64,000 nucleotides of DNA. Origin: Paramyrothecium sp. XJ0827. Lineage: Eukaryota > Ascomycota > Sordariomycetes > Hypocreales > Stachybotryaceae. The position numbers were made by a program, and so were the translations under genes. Below, in pieces: positions 1 through 11,800 of this stretch (its first letter is position 1; the number at the start of each line of letters is the position of its first letter). The stretch is from assembly GCA_020881915.1 (NCBI GenBank), contig JAJFPB010000002.1, forward strand, positions 4,971,001-5,035,000. Direction: 5' to 3'. The notes under the pieces are model-generated. The model saw only the letters and a program-made list of their open reading frames with translations. It made no database searches and was not told the DNA's origin.

Positions 1-249
1 GTCACTCGCAACAGGGACCTCGTGGCCCTTGGGGGTGATGGTGATGCGGCTAGGGATCTTGATGACGTACTTTCCGCTGGCTGACGCATACTTCTCCAGG
101 TCTGCTTGGTTTCTCACGATGACGACGGTGCCGCCATTACCGCCCGTCGTGCCTCCGTTGAGGCTGGCAAAGCCGTCGGCGTTGTCCTGGCACCCGGCCT
201 GGGTGAAAGTAGCCAGGGTCAAAGCTGAGAGTATGCTTCTAATCTTCAT
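1..249 (-). CDS. Pectate lyase (polysaccharide lyase family 1), N-terminal part, cut by window edge
   Basis: The minus strand reads open from an ATG at 249 to the window edge, giving 83 residues without a stop. Residues 1-18 form a signal peptide (MKIRSILSALTLATFTQA, likely cut before Gly19). The mature start has the N-terminal pattern of fungal secreted pectate/pectin lyases: a GFASLNGGTTGG stretch, then GTVVIVRNQADLEKYA, then YVIKIPSRITI, which is the beginning of the right-handed beta-helix. The catalytic calcium-binding region lies outside the window. The family cleaves pectin by beta-elimination outside the cell, so a plant-associated lifestyle is likely. A TATA-like motif lies 86-93 bp upstream of the ATG. 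The family call rests only on the N-terminus, so pectin lyase cannot be separated from pectate lyase here. Confidence 0.8.
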   Translation of the reverse strand, partial: MKIRSILSALTLATFTQAGCQDNADGFASLNGGTTGGNGGTVVIVRNQADLEKYASASGKYVIKIPSRITITPKGHEVPVASD

Positions 250-334
250 CTCTAAAGTTTGTGCGGCGTTAGTAGATCTGTGGTTTGAAAATAAATACAT
301 AGCCTTGCCAGAGGACTATTGCAGCTGGGTGGTC

Positions 335-342
335 TTTATATA
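335..342 (-). promoter_or_regulatory. TATA-like box of the pectate lyase gene
   Basis: Read on the minus strand the bases spell TATATAAA. They lie 86-93 bp before the pectate lyase ATG at 249, a usual spacing for a fungal TATA promoter with a short leader. Confidence 0.5.
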
Positions 343-1185
343 CACAGCTAGATACTCACAAGTCGACGACCGCCACAGAACGCACCAGCTTCTCGGGACA
401 TCGTAGCCGGTCTCTATTCTATTGTTCCTATTGGTACTCTTGCAATCATGTTGAATACCCTTCGAAAGGGACTTGCCAAGCTCCAACGAAGAGCGCGGTA
501 TGCCTCATCACTTTCCCTCAACGCCCGAAGTAGCTTCAGCTACCGCTTCAGATGACATCCCCGGCGCTCGGTGCCTATCTGTTTCCCTCTTCGAAACAGG
601 GCCGCTCCGAGAATGGCAAATGCTTCGCTGCCTCGCTTTTAGCCTAAAGTTGGAGCAGCGGCGGTCGGGGGCGGGGGCTTTGAGGATAGACAACGCAGGA
701 AGATGACCCGAGGGAGATAGGCCGAGTCTTGGCTATAGTGACTAAATTCTCCGTCTTGTCTAGAACTTCACGGAAGGTGCTAACTCGAGCTCAAGTACGA
801 GAAAAACGATACCAACACAAAGGTGGAAACATGAATCATTGTCACCTCTTATGTCTACTTTGTCAGAAAATCTCCTTGTAACAACCTCTATCCTCTTACA
901 AGGAGAGATTCAATGACATCTATCACTTGGCCCTGAATCTCATCGAACCGAGTCCAATTGATTGCAAACAATGCTATAGGCTGAAGCTTGGCATTCGTCA
1001 ACACGATACATGATCGTTATAGTATTCGATACTAAAATACCAGAATTAAGCACGACCCAAAGGCCCCGACACCGCTGTCTAGACAATCCAAACCGAGTCA
1101 TTATAGATAAATTGAAACTTGGACCCTGAACCATACAATCTATACTGCCCGCCCCTTCATGGTCAGAAAACACCATGTAGAGCAT
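343..1185. other. Intergenic stretch upstream of pectate lyase
   Basis: This stretch lies between the pectate lyase promoter and the 3' end of the FAD monooxygenase. Only short overlapping reading frames without recognisable domains are present. It probably holds upstream control sequences of the lyase gene; I see no RNA gene or repeat. Confidence 0.5.
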
Positions 1186-2636
1186 CTAATTGGCCTTCTC
1201 CTTCCTTACACCTGGCTTCGGACGTCCAATCGTGCCCAGCGCTGCTCGCACGCTTTCGCCATCGTAGGAGTAGATCCACTCCACTCCCATCTTGGGGCCG
1301 GTGATGTAGTTGATGTAAGACCAGATCATCAGCTCCTTGTACCACTGGTGGGCAAAGGACGGGGCCGTCTTGCGGAGGTTGCCGTTGCGGTTGTTGTACT
1401 CCTGGATCTTAGCGATGCGAGGAATGCGGTGGCCCTCCCAGGCGCCAATTGCTTCCGCTCGTGCCTTCAGGTCAAAGTCCTTGGAGTAGATGTGGGCGAA
1501 CGTGTATCCCAGAGTCTCGGCGTCCTCAAATGAGGAGGCACCGCCTTGGCCGCCCTAGAAACTGCGTTAGCGAGTTCAACTGGCTATGATGTTTTTGGAA
1601 CCTACACTGGGAGGCATTGCGTGAGCAGCGTCGCCGACCAGGATCACACGCTTGTGCGGGGAGCTCCAAGTGCTGCCAGCGCGAACCTGGTAGAAACTGT
1701 ATCATAGATTTTAGTCAAGTTCAACGAGAATCGGTCAAGGTGACGCACGGCCATAGGGTCAACTCATCTGGTGGTGCCTGCTGGCACAGAGCCCGCACAA
1801 CTGGGGGCCAGGAGGAGCCTGGTCGGTAGCGATCCTTCAGCATTCGGTCCATCGCGGCCTTGTCGTTGTCAAGCTCTTCCCATTCCTCGCGGGATCTATC
1901 AGGTAGCTCGAACGTGCCAAAGTAGCTCACGTTATCTCCGTCGGCAGAGGCGGGCATGATAGCGAAGGAGCCATCGGCGCCAAAGAGGAAACAGGGCAGT
2001 GCGAGCTTGTTGTCAACGTCTTTGAGATCGCTCAATTTGAACGTGCCTGAGATGCCAGCCAGGTCCTGGAACTCGGGCTTGGCGTCTGGCCGCACAAACT
2101 TGCGAATGCGGGAGTGGATGCCGTCCGCTCCTACAATGTGCTGGGCGGTGACAACTTCGCCATCCCCGAATTCGACGCTCGCCGAGTCCTTGTTCTCCCC
2201 GCTGATGCCAACTACCTTCTTCTCGTAGTAAATGGGGACGCCAACTCGGTTGAGCTCGTTGATCAATGTGCTTCGAATGGCAGCACGGTTGATGCGGAGC
2301 GCAGGGAAGTTGTAGGCCTCGTAGCTACCGTTCAAGACCCAAGCCAAATGCCCGCCACGGCCGTTGAGGAAGGCGACCTCATCGAAAGCGAAGCCTTGGG
2401 GGCGAAGTAGCTCGTAGACGCCAACATGATCAAGGACACGAAGGGCGTTCGGAGAAAGGGCGATGTTTCCGCCGGTGGAAAACTCCTTGGACCGAGCCTC
2501 GTAGATGGCACAGGAGATGTTGTACTTGCTGAGGTAGAGGCCGAGTGTGAGACCCTGCCAACGTCAGAAATGCAACGCCACGGAAAAACACAATACCTAC
2601 AGAAAGGCCAGCGCCGATAATAACAACCTGCTGCAT
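1186..2636 (-). CDS. Group A FAD-dependent monooxygenase (salicylate hydroxylase-like)
   Basis: Four exons (2636-2601, 2554-1749, 1696-1606, 1554-1186) join in frame into 433 residues; the introns are 46, 52 and 51 nt. The protein starts with the dinucleotide-binding motif G8-A-G10-L-S-G13, has the DG motif in VGADGIHSRIR (Asp156) and the GD motif in ILVGDAAHAMPPS (about Asp303), followed by GGQGGASSFEDA. These three motifs define the class A flavoprotein hydroxylases, which use NAD(P)H and O2 to hydroxylate mostly aromatic substrates. The length is normal for the family. The ATG at 2636 is the first in frame and sits directly before the FAD motif. The middle donor (GTGCGT) is unusual but the phase and the LWPFYQ junction fit. 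The substrate cannot be told from sequence; neighbouring genes give no pathway. Confidence 0.88.
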
Positions 2637-5600
2637 GGTGGAGTGGCCTCTGGGCGTAGAAGTTCTTTAGTGAGTCAAGTATTACTGTTTGGTGCCCAGG
2701 ACAAGTACCACAAAGAAAATTCGAACCTATATAGATCAAGAAAAGAAGACAAGCTCAACTGGATCAGACTTCTATGGGATGATGTGGGAGATGAATAGGA
2801 CGATATCGAGCTCTGGGTCCCGGTTGCGGGCGGGATAGGAAGGTCAACGATGCGGGACAGCGTGAGCGGATCAAGTGATGAGACTAGGAGTCCGGCTAGG
2901 TGGGACCACAGCTCCGGACCGAGAAGGAAGGCCACGGCGCAAGTCAAGCTGTATGGGTGTTTCGTCACGCCACGGCGGGTCAGATGCGGATCCGGAGGCG
3001 GGAGCAACGAGTTGAGGGGTGCTTTTCAAATGGCTGCGATGGCCTCCAAGCTTGTACGAAGGGCAAATTCAATAAAAAGGTAGTGGATAGAAGGGTGCTC
3101 CTACAGCAGCATCATCTTTCATGTCAAAATGGCATCGTTTGCTCGTGGACAAGTAGTCACAGAGACAACAGAACAGAGATCTGACGGGAGCATGGCTTAC
3201 GCTAGGAGCTGGTCTCGGACATCATCGCCGTGAATGTGCGGCGGCCGATGCGCAAGAGCTTCGGGGATGCCTTGCATCGGGGCTCAAAAGAAGTTGCATG
3301 GTTTCTCTTCTGCTTTGTGTTTGATGCAACGACTTAATATCGACCGTTACCATAGGTCAAATGCATCTGATTGAGATACGGGAATCGAGCCACCTCGGAC
3401 ATTGCCAAGATGGGGACCAATGCGTGGTTGGGTTTGGCCTGTTGAGCATGGCCAGCGACATGCGTGTTCTCATTGTCTAGCGATTTCTGGCAAACAGCCT
3501 CGACCCGGGAATAAGAAATGCAGTTGATTGCGCTTGATTTCAATGAGCAGACCTTGCCTTGCCGTGGCCGCGATGAGAAGGCGAAGATATCCCAACGTCC
3601 GCTTCAGCATGGAGGTGGCGCCCTAGCATGGTCAGTGTGCTGATTGGCCTGGGCCCTTCCCTGGACAGGGCGGTGAGGCCCCACGTCCAGCGTCTCTGGA
3701 CTCTCTTGAGCAGCGATAACAGAACATCACCCACCCACCCACCCATCTTTGTGTTTTTGTTCATTTGCATGGCTTACCGACAAGCTTGGGGACGCGGCCC
3801 TCCATTGTACGACCACTGTGCCTGCCATGGAGTGGATTAGGCCGACGCAGCCTGAGTGGGCACCACGCCGACCAGGACATGGCTCACGTCTGCCAATTCG
3901 TCTCGCTCCGACCTTGGTACAGCCATGAACCGCTGACGCATCGGGAGTTGTGCAGGGCGTCTCCATCGCTTCGCAGCGGAGAAATGGAGAGCGTCGAGTG
4001 TTTTGGGAACCGGGCATTGGGGATTGGGGGCGGCCCGCGTTACGGTCGGGGTTCGTCGAGTCTCGTTCCGCGCACCAAACGGGTGCTCAGGCGTGATACA
4101 GTGCGCATCGCATCGCGTCCCATCGCATCGCATCGGCTGGGGGCTGAGACCGGGTGCTGATGAGCAAACTGCTCGCCGGGGCTCCCTTTCATCCCATCAC
4201 CGCTGCAGCAAGACAGAATCGAACCAGGCGGTGCAGACTGAGAGTCAAAAAAACCTAGGCGCGAGTCTGGTCTGGCCTGATTTGGTTTGGTTTGCCGGAA
4301 GCGCGCGAAGAAGAAAAAAAGAGGCAGATATGCACAGCAAAGGCAAAACAGCACAGACGACCTTGCGCTTGCCAGATATGCCTCGCGCACTGTTGGTGAA
4401 GCGAGCGCGGGCGTCGCCTAACCCTGGGCCTTGCTTGGGCTTGGTCTTGCCTTTCCCGTCGTTCTCGATCGTTTTGCCGCTCTCCTGGATTCGTGGGTTT
4501 GTGGTTGACGTCCACGAGGGTGATGGTCTCGCCCGTGATTGAGAGGATGAATTGGAGGTCAATTCAGGCCGACCAATTCTGGCCTCAGCAGAAGGGGTGG
4601 AAGGAAAAGAAAAGGAGACGAAACAGGGCGAGAGGAGAGGAGAGTGGAGGTGGGAGGTAAATGGTGACGGGCTGCGTTCATCCCAGTTGCATTTGCATCT
4701 GCGTTTGCATTCATTTACTTCTTCACTCCGTCACTCCGTCAATCACTCACGTGAGGAGTTTCTTCTGGCGGCCGGCTGGCTGCAGGTCACGGGCAGGTGC
4801 AAGTGTGTGCCAGTGCCAGTGCCAGTGCAGTGCCAGTTGCCAGTTGCCAGAATCGAAAGCATGGCGAGGCAATTGGAAGGAAGGAAGGAAGGCGAGGCAA
4901 AGCGAGGCGACACGAGGCAGGTGCGCCAGTTGCGCCAGTTGCAGTCCTGCATCACCTGGTTTGATTTACCATATTTTGCTTTGCTTCGCTTCGCTTTCCT
5001 TTGCTCTGCTTTGTTTTGCTGCCAGTTTTCACTCTCCCCCTTCTCTTTCTCTGCCTCTTCTTCACCTTCCTCCATCCTCCATCCTCCATCCTCCATCCTC
5101 CCTCTATTCCATCTCCCTCCTCACCCGGCTGTTCCTTCTCCTTCCTCTCCTCCTCCTCCTCTTCTTCTTCAATATCTGCTTCGCCCATGTTCAGCCAGCC
5201 TTGAGAGGTGAGGTCGAGAAGGGATCCTTCGTTCGCCCTCGCCCGTTTTTCCCCTCGGCTCTGCATACATATTCGGTTTGGGCCACGGCCGCATTTTCTC
5301 TCACATGCTTGCTTACTGGACTGCATCGCATCGCACCGCACCGCACCGCACACCACACGCGTTCCGTAGGGGGAAGACCATTGCGGCACATGCGAACCTT
5401 CGCCCGTCCAACTCTATCCTTCGCCCAACCAAACAAGTCCCGGTCGCGCTCTTCTCTGAGGTGTCGCCGTCGGGCATCCGTTTGCGCTTCCTCATCGTCG
5501 TCTTGGTCCTCGTCCCTCTTGGTCTCACCCGGCTCGCCGCACCAACTGCAACTCCTCCACAAGTCCAACTCGAGCAGTACCCGGCCCGTCAGCTGACCGC

Positions 5601-5653
5601 AACCGCTTGCGCCGCACTCAGGCAATCCAGCATCACCAAGACCAAAACCAACC
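2637..5653. other. Long intergenic region and leader of the E2 gene
   Basis: About 3 kb without a supportable gene. Reading frames here are products of low complexity. Visible structures are a TGCCAG-type repeat around 4808-4850, four perfect copies of TCCATCC at 5071-5098, a pyrimidine-rich tract at about 5030-5175 and GCATC/GCACC pentamers at about 5322-5350. CT-rich tracts just upstream of start codons are common in leaders of strongly or constitutively expressed fungal genes, so the distal part is probably promoter and 5' UTR of the gene starting at 5654. Confidence 0.55.
5071..5098 (+). repeat. Tandem TCCATCC repeat, 4 perfect copies
   Basis: Four adjacent copies of the 7-base unit TCCATCC lie in the pyrimidine-rich leader upstream of the E2 gene. 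The array is short and probably arose by slippage. Confidence 0.8.
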
Positions 5654-8600
5654 ATGCACCCAAATCCCAACGACGGAGAGGAGAAGAAGCCTCGGGCAGA
5701 TTTCTTCGGCCCTTTCGCCTCCCGCCCTTTCGTCTCCCTCGCCTCTTATCTCAAGGAGGCTGCAGCTGGGACTGGGACGAGCTCGCATTCACCGTCTACA
5801 TCCGCATTCACTTCCGCCCAGCAGGACCAACACCATACACAACAACACGGCCAGCACCACAACACAAACGCTCCGCCCCTCCCACTGCCACGCGGCTTGA
5901 CTCTGTCCTTCAGCGAGCCGCCCGCTGACGACCCCGAGGATTTTTCCATTTACAAGCCTCTCCACCAACAGGACCGTGCCAAGGCAGCCCAAGGGCATCA
6001 AGGTGGTCTCTTTGGCGATCATCACACGCCGGGCAGTCTTTTCGGGGGCCAGCCGCAGACTTCCTCGGGCCACGTATCGTCCTACTCGACTCCCGCCCAG
6101 GGCCCCCGCACAAACCGCCCCCGATTGCAGCCGAATCCTTACAATCATCCATTTCAATCCGCGACGGCAACATCCAACACTCATACTCAGGCAGAACCAG
6201 AAAGTCCTGCGACGAGCAGTTTCACTAGTTTTATGGAGAGTAGCCACAAGGCTCACTACAGTTCCCCCTTCGACTACAATACTGCGACACGAGGCCATAC
6301 GCCGTCTTTTTTTGCTCAGACGAAGCCTTTGGTCGAGCTAGACATGAGACTAGGCTCATTGCCTCCTGACAGGCGCACGTCTTCATTCGACTTCGCACCC
6401 GGGTCTTCACCGGTCCTCAATATGATGAGGCGCACGTCCCAGCGAATTGCTGAACAGGCAGAACGCAAAAAGCAACAGGCACAAGCCCAGGCCCAACCTC
6501 AGGCTCAGGCTCACACCCAGACCCAGGCCAGGACCAAGAATCGATTGCAGGGTTCCTCCCAAGGCCAGGCGACCGCTTCCCCGGTGGTCACCCGGGGCTC
6601 GGCAGCGCGCCTTCAGGCTCGCCGCGCTGCCTTGTCGAACAAAACCCCCGACTGGTCTGTCGCACGGCAACAGACACCGTTGGATCAAAGCGTCTTCCCT
6701 CGGACGTTGATCGAATACGGGCAGCAACTACGCCAGCGAAAATGCTCCCAATGCCACAGCCCTCTCCTCGCCGACGCAGAGGACCTTCGCGTGTTGAGTG
6801 AGTTCAAGTCCATCCTCGAGGCGGTCATGCCTGCCACTAATGACTTTACGCAGGTAAATGCTCCATCGGGCCGCACCAGCCGCACCCATTCCTCGTCTGC
6901 CAGTTATGCCAACAGACAACATGCATAGGCTGTGGCATCACGGTGGGTCCTTCGAAAAACCTCACTCCCCCTGCGGCCAAGTGGCCGGCTCATGCATCCA
7001 ATTGCGATGGAGGGTGGTTATTCCTATTTTGGAGTCTGCTGAGCAGGAGCGTCGACGTCCCACCACCCCGAGTGCCTCCACCTCCGCCGGTGAGTGCCGC
7101 CAACCAAGCCGACGTACACGCCTTCCTAGAAAAATTGAGTCCGTTGGGTAAGGGAACAGGGTACGGGCTGGCACAAGGAGGCAATCTTGATCTAATGTTC
7201 TACAACACCGTCTCGATCCCTTCATGGAACAAGCAGACCGCCCCACTGATTAGCGCTAGCGGCGCGGCCACCTTGTCTCCAGCATTTCGACCCTCAGAGC
7301 CTAGATTGGATGCCATTCAGCTAGGAATGAGGATGAAAAGGGCAGAGGTGGCCAAGATGGACGTGGACGTTACCTCACTTCTCAACAGACTCAGCTCACT
7401 CCTATCAACACCAGGTCGGCACCCCCCCGTGCTCATGGAAATGTTCCTTCGGAGCCCTCTTGTGGAAGAAGTTGCCGAGATGCTGCGCAACAATTCGATG
7501 GAGGACGTCATCTCCCGGCACACTGCCTACTGCGCCGTATTCCAGTTCATCAGGCGTCTTCAGGGCCATCAGGACCTGAAGCAACTTGTTTACAGCGAGA
7601 GGCCGGGGCTCAAGTGCCGGCAGGATCTCTTCCATGCCACCTTCTACCCGCTCGACGAGACTGTTCCCCAGCATGGCGTACCGCTGCAGTCTTTGTGGGT
7701 CTCGCTTCAGGACCTTTCCAAGCCTGCCGATCAGATGGAAAGCTTCATCAAGAGCAACGACCACATCTTCCAAGGCCAAGAGATGACGGACTGTTCCAGC
7801 ATATGCGATGCCATCAAGCTGACACTCATGGATACCGAATCGCCTGCCGGGGCCACCACACACGGGAACGATGAGCCCGATGTAACCATGACCAACGCAG
7901 CGGCCCCGGAGGACCAAAAGCTCGCCGAGTTGTCTGGATGGCACAAGAAACATGCGGTGGCCGACATAGATGACGAAGTCATGTTCAAGGCCCACGCCAT
8001 GGGCGAAGAAGCGAAGCACATGGGAGCCGCAGCGCTGATCCCAGGACGCATGAAGAGGCTCATGAGTGAAGTGACGACGCTGGCCACAAGCCTGCCGGAT
8101 GGGATCTATTTGCGGCACGGGTCCAGCCGCTTGGATGTGATGAAGGTCATCATCACGGGCCCCCGAGACACGCCGTACGAGAACGGCCTCTTCGAGTTCG
8201 ACTTGCTCTGCCCGGTGAACTATCCCAACTTGCCACCCCGGGTCCAGTTCCGCACAACAGGCGGCGGTCTCAGGATGAACCCGAATTTGTATCCGGACGG
8301 GAAAGGTAGGCTCTGAAAGATGCAAGGAAGTGTCCCCATCACTAATACGATACAGTCTGTCTGTCACTGCTGGGCACGTGGGCAGGCGAGGCGTGGCGGC
8401 CCGAGGCGTCCACGATCTTACAGGTGCTGGTTTCGATTCAAAGCATGATTCTCTGCCCGGAACCGTGGTACAACGAGCCCGGGCGAGAAGCGCAGAAGGA
8501 ACCGGAGCGTTCGCGGCATTACAACCAGCTGGTCCAGAGCTGGACGGTCACGATCGCGATCATCCCTTGGCTACGCGCGGGTCGCAACGAGGTCTGGGGC

Positions 8601-8828
8601 GAGGTGGTGGACAGGCACTTCAGGGCTTCCGGGGACACGATCCTGGCCACGGCGGCACGCTGGCTACAGGAGAAGAGGGCGACGACACGGCAGGACCGCA
8701 TTCCGTACGGCTCACCCACGCCGTGGACCGTGGAGGAGGTGCGTAAGGCGCTCGAGAAGTATGCGTCGGGACAAGCGGACCCGCCAAAGATGCCACCGGG
8801 GTGGATGGCATTGGCCAAGATGGCATGA
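5654..8828 (+). CDS. Large E2 ubiquitin-conjugating enzyme of the UBE2O/BIRC6 type
   Basis: Exons 5654-6853, 6904-8305 and 8356-8828 (50-nt introns both) encode 1024 residues. Residues 1-350 are low-complexity and Gln/Pro/Ser-rich, with GLFG and SLFGG motifs and an AQAQAQPQAQAQ tract. A cysteine cluster follows (C364, C367, then C402, C407, C410 and C434), spaced like a zinc-binding treble-clef/RING-like module. The UBC fold lies at about 790-940: NPNLYPDGKVCLSLLGTW, with catalytic Cys869, and the downstream LQVLVSIQSMILC and NEPG motifs typical of UBE2O and BIRC6. Such enzymes are E2/E3 hybrids that transfer ubiquitin without a separate ligase. The active-site cysteine is created across intron 2 (codon 868 is split), which supports the splice. 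The start is the first ATG in the long open frame. The exact orthologue is uncertain. Confidence 0.85.
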
Positions 8829-11800
8829 TGGCATACTGGGGAGCGCGACGGCGGTGGCAGGCATGCAGGCGGTAGCAACAACTTGCAGCAACGAGGAGCA
8901 TGGTGGCTGCTGATGTTTGCATTGTCCAAAGCTCGGTACAAGTACCGAGTCGGTTACGAGTGGCCGAAGTTGGACGGGAGTGCACATCAGGCGTGGACAG
9001 CAAGCTCCGGGATGGCAGTGTGCATCGAGGACGACACACGTACAGTAGAGTAGACGATAGCTTGCTAGTATTTAGGCAGGCAGACAGATAATGACTACCT
9101 GGGTAGTGATATGGCCAACGGGGTTATGCTACAGTATGCGTGCGGGTTTCCTTGTTGAGGTTTCGTACACGAAGGAGGTCTAGAACAAGACGAAGGGGTG
9201 GAGCCGGACCCGGGCCGGTCTGGCTGTAACGGACTGATGGTCTCAAGTGGGTAAGATGCGTGTCAGATATCTGGGGCAGCAGACATCAACGACGGTGACA
9301 TCTGATGATGATGAGACGGTGGGGAGCAAGCGTGGGTCTAGCAGGGCGATCTCTTGGCATCCAGTTTTTTTCTGGAGCCCTTCCACGCAAGCCAACCCGC
9401 CAACCTAGATCTCGGGGTGGGTGAAACCTGGGACACGTACGGCGGGCGGGCTGGATCTGGTAGGCAGTGCGGGCAGACTCCACGCGGGTAGGCGGTGTCA
9501 AGAAAATTGGAGCCGAGAAAAAATGTGTGACAGGTGATGGTGTGACGGGATGGCTGTGTATGTAGGTGAAGTTTATGCGTTTGGTGGGTTTGTTTGTGGT
9601 TGGGCGTATGTGAAGTTTGGTGATGGCGATGGGGTTGTGGTAAACTATAGGGTAGGTATGGGATGGTCAGGTCTGGATCGGGAAATTTCTTGTGCACAGG
9701 ATCTCCCTGTGAGTTTTCTGGGATAGGGAGGACTGGGATGAGGAAATTGGCAGCCCTATGGCGGGCCCTGGTTTCTGCGGGCGAGAGGATCGTGATGCTG
9801 GCAGAGTGCAGGGTGTTTCGACCTGGAGTGAGTAAGGCGTGGGAGGGAAGCAGACACACAGTCAGCCACTCAATGGGTTTAGTCACGGCGAGAACGGCAC
9901 GAAACGGCACAGCAGTCGACATGAATAAGTTAGTCGACTTTGCACATGCGTTCGGGACCATGCACACCAGCGGAACCAGCGAGGCCGGCCATTCGCTGAT
10001 GGGTTGAGGATGGTGGTTGGAATGAAATAAGGCTGGCCGGGCCGATGGAGTGACGGAGGCCGGGACAGAAGCAGCACTGATCCGAGGGTAGCTGTTGTAG
10101 TTCGGGGCAGGGGAAAAAGTGGCTGTTTACAGAGGTACCTGTATCTAGAGCGAATACGAGTGCTGGGAAGAAGTGCTGGGTACGGAGAATGGGGAAAAGT
10201 CGGGACAACCCTGCATGGGGAGGAAATGCGGTGGTGGTGTGGGTTGCCCAGTTGCCTAGGTAGATGGGTTGGGTGGGAGGCGGGCCAATCGTGCCAAAGT
10301 TCGGAAGATGCAAAGAAGCTTGAGTTCTGTTCTGTTCCGTTGGCTGCAGGGCCCGGAACGTGAGCGTGCATCGAAGGGCTGCATGTAGTCCAAAGGGACG
10401 TGCTAGAAAGGAAACTCGATGCTTCCTCAGGGTGCGTTGCGTAGCAGTGCAGTAGCATGTGCGCCGCGCCATGCATGGCTTTTGCCTGCACTTTCGGGAC
10501 GTGCGTGCGTGCGTGAGTGAGAAAAGGGTTCCGTAGGCTTGTTCTGCATCACTAACTAGCAATGTGCGCGTGGGGGGAGAACAGACCAAGAGAGAGACAG
10601 AGAGAGGGATGTGCAGTGAATGAGAAGCGTGTGTGTGTGGAGAGAGACACACACCATCCGAGAGTCATGAACTTTTTACTTTTTAGCTCTGAAGCCAAGT
10701 TCTAAATCTTACCCACAGCCAGGGCGGGGAACACGGGTCGACAAAAGCCCATCGGCGTCTTTTGCTACGAGGGACGTACTGTAGAGCGCGGGCCGCGTAT
10801 TGTTGAGAGACGATTGAGAGGAGAAAGAGAATACGATCCGACGGGGCTGTAGAATACGGTTGATTCGCTTTTTGCGGATGGGAAATCCGGAAGCCGGTGA
10901 AAAAACGAATGGTCAACGAGGAACCCGCGTGTCCCGGGCACAGCCGCGATTGTATTCTATTTTAACCTTTTTTCTCTCTGCTGTTCTTTTCCTGGGGCAG
11001 TCCGGGTTTCTGGGACGGACACTCTGCCATCCTGAAACACGTAACACGATGTTTTGGTGGGTTTTTTCTGGGGGTTCAGTCATTCACGCACTCACTCACA
11101 CACACCCCCTGCCTTTCCCACCCCGTTTCGGCTTCGTGTTATTTTTTGTGTGTGTGTTTCTTTGCCACGCGCCAGAGGACCAAAGCTTCGCCACGATGCC
11201 ATTTTTGGGGGGTAACGGGGGCGCGGTTGCTGGTCCTGCTGACCATTGTAGGGGCAGCGGCTATTTTGGAGAGAGGGAGAAACAGGGCGTTTGGTGAGTG
11301 CGCGGTTGGATGCGTGCGGGCAGTGTCGTGGAGTGATTGTGGTGCCAGCAGCATGGATGAGAGAGGACCTGTGCTGTATTCACGGCTACAGGCGGTTGTG
11401 CTAAGAGATAAGATAAACCTATTGAACCCAAAGGCAAGGTAAGGCAGGGCATAGCACTCTGTGAAGAGGCGAAAAAGGTCACTGATAAGACTGGACGGAC
11501 GATCGGCTGTCGTGGCGACCCCCTCCCCTGTCCCTTGTCTCTTAGGTATCCCTTATCCCTTATCCCTCCCCCGGACACACCCAGGCCATGGCACCACACC
11601 CACCTCAATCAATTTCCTTTTCGCCTCCCCCTCCTTGGCCTTGCCCCTCAACGAAATCCACAGCGATGGCCGAGTATTGAAGTAACTCGTCAATCCATCT
11701 TCTCGGGGGAGAAAGAGGGAAAACAGAAACGCACCAGAAACAAGGTCGGCGTGCATGGCGGAGCCGTTTGCGGGCAGCGCCGGACCTCTAACTAAAAGCC

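Noticed and set aside
4003..5670. Several frames of 100-310 residues on both strands upstream of the E2 gene
   Set aside because: They translate simple repeats (Ser/Pro/Leu or Lys/Glu/Arg strings) in the leader and overlap one another; none is protein-like.
9338..10652. Two long overlapping minus-strand frames of 209 and 240 residues
   Set aside because: They overlap in different phases, are dominated by His, Thr, Ser and Pro from CT-rich DNA, and show no domain, signal peptide or splice logic.
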